Assembly: GCA_027016675.1 (NCBI GenBank)
Contig: JALUSH010000090.1
Coordinates: 1 to 13,294, forward strand
Length of the DNA stretch: 13,294 nt
Reading direction: 5' to 3'
Source: Thermodesulfovibrio sp.
GTDB taxonomy: Bacteria > Nitrospirota > Thermodesulfovibrionia > Thermodesulfovibrionales > JdFR-85
The notes beneath the pieces are model-generated. The model worked only from the letters and a program-made list of their open reading frames with translations. It searched no databases and was not told the origin of the DNA. Positions 12,950 to 13,294 of this stretch are shown here, piece by piece. The translations under genes were made by a program, and so were the position numbers. Each line of letters begins with the position of its first letter. Positions within the stretch are counted from its first letter, which is position 1.

Positions 12950-13294
12950 CTATTTACCTGTTAATTTTAAAAAGAGTAACACCCCTGCTCCTCTTCCCCA
13001 TGATAAATTAGCTGGCACCAGTTGATGGCTCCTGAAATTATACCTTAAAACCTGTTCCTCATAACTCTCCCCCCGAGTTAGACTCATTGCTCTTTGCCAG
13101 TCACCATTACAAAGCTGGACCAGAACATCCATATAAATTTCTCCAAGATTCTTGCCTGTTGGATCAAATCCATACACAGCTCCACAGGTACATACACCAC
13201 CGGAAAAAAAACCAAACTCTGTCGCTATTTCATAAGGTCTTTCAAAGAGCGCACTGCAGAAAGGGCATCTCGGCTCTGTAAGAACTGACTTATC
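12950..13294 (-). CDS. Zinc-ribbon conserved protein of unknown function, 5' end outside window
   Basis: The frame is open from the window edge to TAG at 12952-12950 and encodes at least 114 residues. An internal GTG at 13177 lies inside the conserved region and is not the start. Two Cys pairs, CPFC near the edge and CTCGAVYGFDPTGKNLGE, suggest a zinc ribbon; the rest is soluble and mixed alpha/beta (IYMDVLVQLCNGDWQRAMSL). I recall unnamed proteins of sulfate-reducing bacteria with the pattern CPFCGKPIERP ... CSCGAVYACDVTGHNLG that fit this; no function is known to me. It lies 147 bases upstream of dsrC in the same direction, but the dsrC promoter in between suggests separate expression. The window edge prevents judging its true N-terminus. 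Confidence 0.7.
   Translation of the reverse strand, partial: DKSVLTEPRCPFCSALFERPYEIATEFGFFSGGVCTCGAVYGFDPTGKNLGEIYMDVLVQLCNGDWQRAMSLTRGESYEEQVLRYNFRSHQLVPANLSWGRGAGVLLFLKLTGK

Noticed and set aside
1..13294. CRISPR array, tRNA, rRNA, insertion sequence or phage genes
   Set aside because: Looked for regularly spaced repeats, cloverleaf ends and transposase motifs; none seen.

Overview
The window looks like a chromosomal segment of a motile, dissimilatory sulfur-metabolising anaerobe of moderate to low GC. The key evidence is a complete dsrMKJOP operon preceded by dsrC on the minus strand. The dsr layout, the intergenic repeat types and the housekeeping neighbours suggest a Nitrospirota (Thermodesulfovibrionia-like) or Desulfobacterota sulfate reducer; this placement is inference. 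No dsrAB, aprAB or sat lies in the window.

Left part, plus strand (1-2933): the 3' part of serS, hisB, a protein with a FliK-like C-terminal domain, and a small FlhB C-terminal-domain homologue. Spacing is tight, including an ATGA overlap, so this is one probable transcription unit. A repeat-rich gap (2934-3385) follows. It ends in a textbook sigma-28 (FliA) promoter, TAAA-N15-GCCGATAA, in front of a PATAN (DUF4388)-HDOD signalling protein (3386-4666). Another gene-poor gap (4667-4994) carries a degenerate copy of the repeat that precedes that gene.

Middle part (4995-6674): a minus-strand membrane-anchored protein with an acidic tail, a plus-strand YjbQ-family gene ending in a perfect hairpin terminator, and, convergent to it, a small membrane-anchored protein with a CYCNC motif. 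The reading frame of this last gene is interrupted by one in-frame TGA exactly where a CxxC motif is expected (UxxC). The frame continues for 33 family-like residues to a TAA. I read this as a selenoprotein (Sec113), and it is the most interesting item here. A reading that stops at the TGA would truncate the protein and lose the redox motif.

Right part, minus strand (6709-13294): dsrP, dsrO, dsrJ, dsrK and dsrM, transcribed as dsrM-K-J-O-P. They are preceded by an RsbRD_N-domain protein, by dsrC with its own good promoter, and by a partial zinc-ribbon protein cut by the window edge. DsrC carries the DsrAB-derived trisulfide to DsrMKJOP, which is thought to link it to the menaquinone pool and the periplasm. 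The operon closes with a strong intrinsic terminator at 6633-6674. The dsr junctions are translationally coupled: 4-nt and 8-nt overlaps, with Shine-Dalgarno sequences buried in the end of the preceding gene. Two junctions (K/J and O/P) have almost identical sequence.
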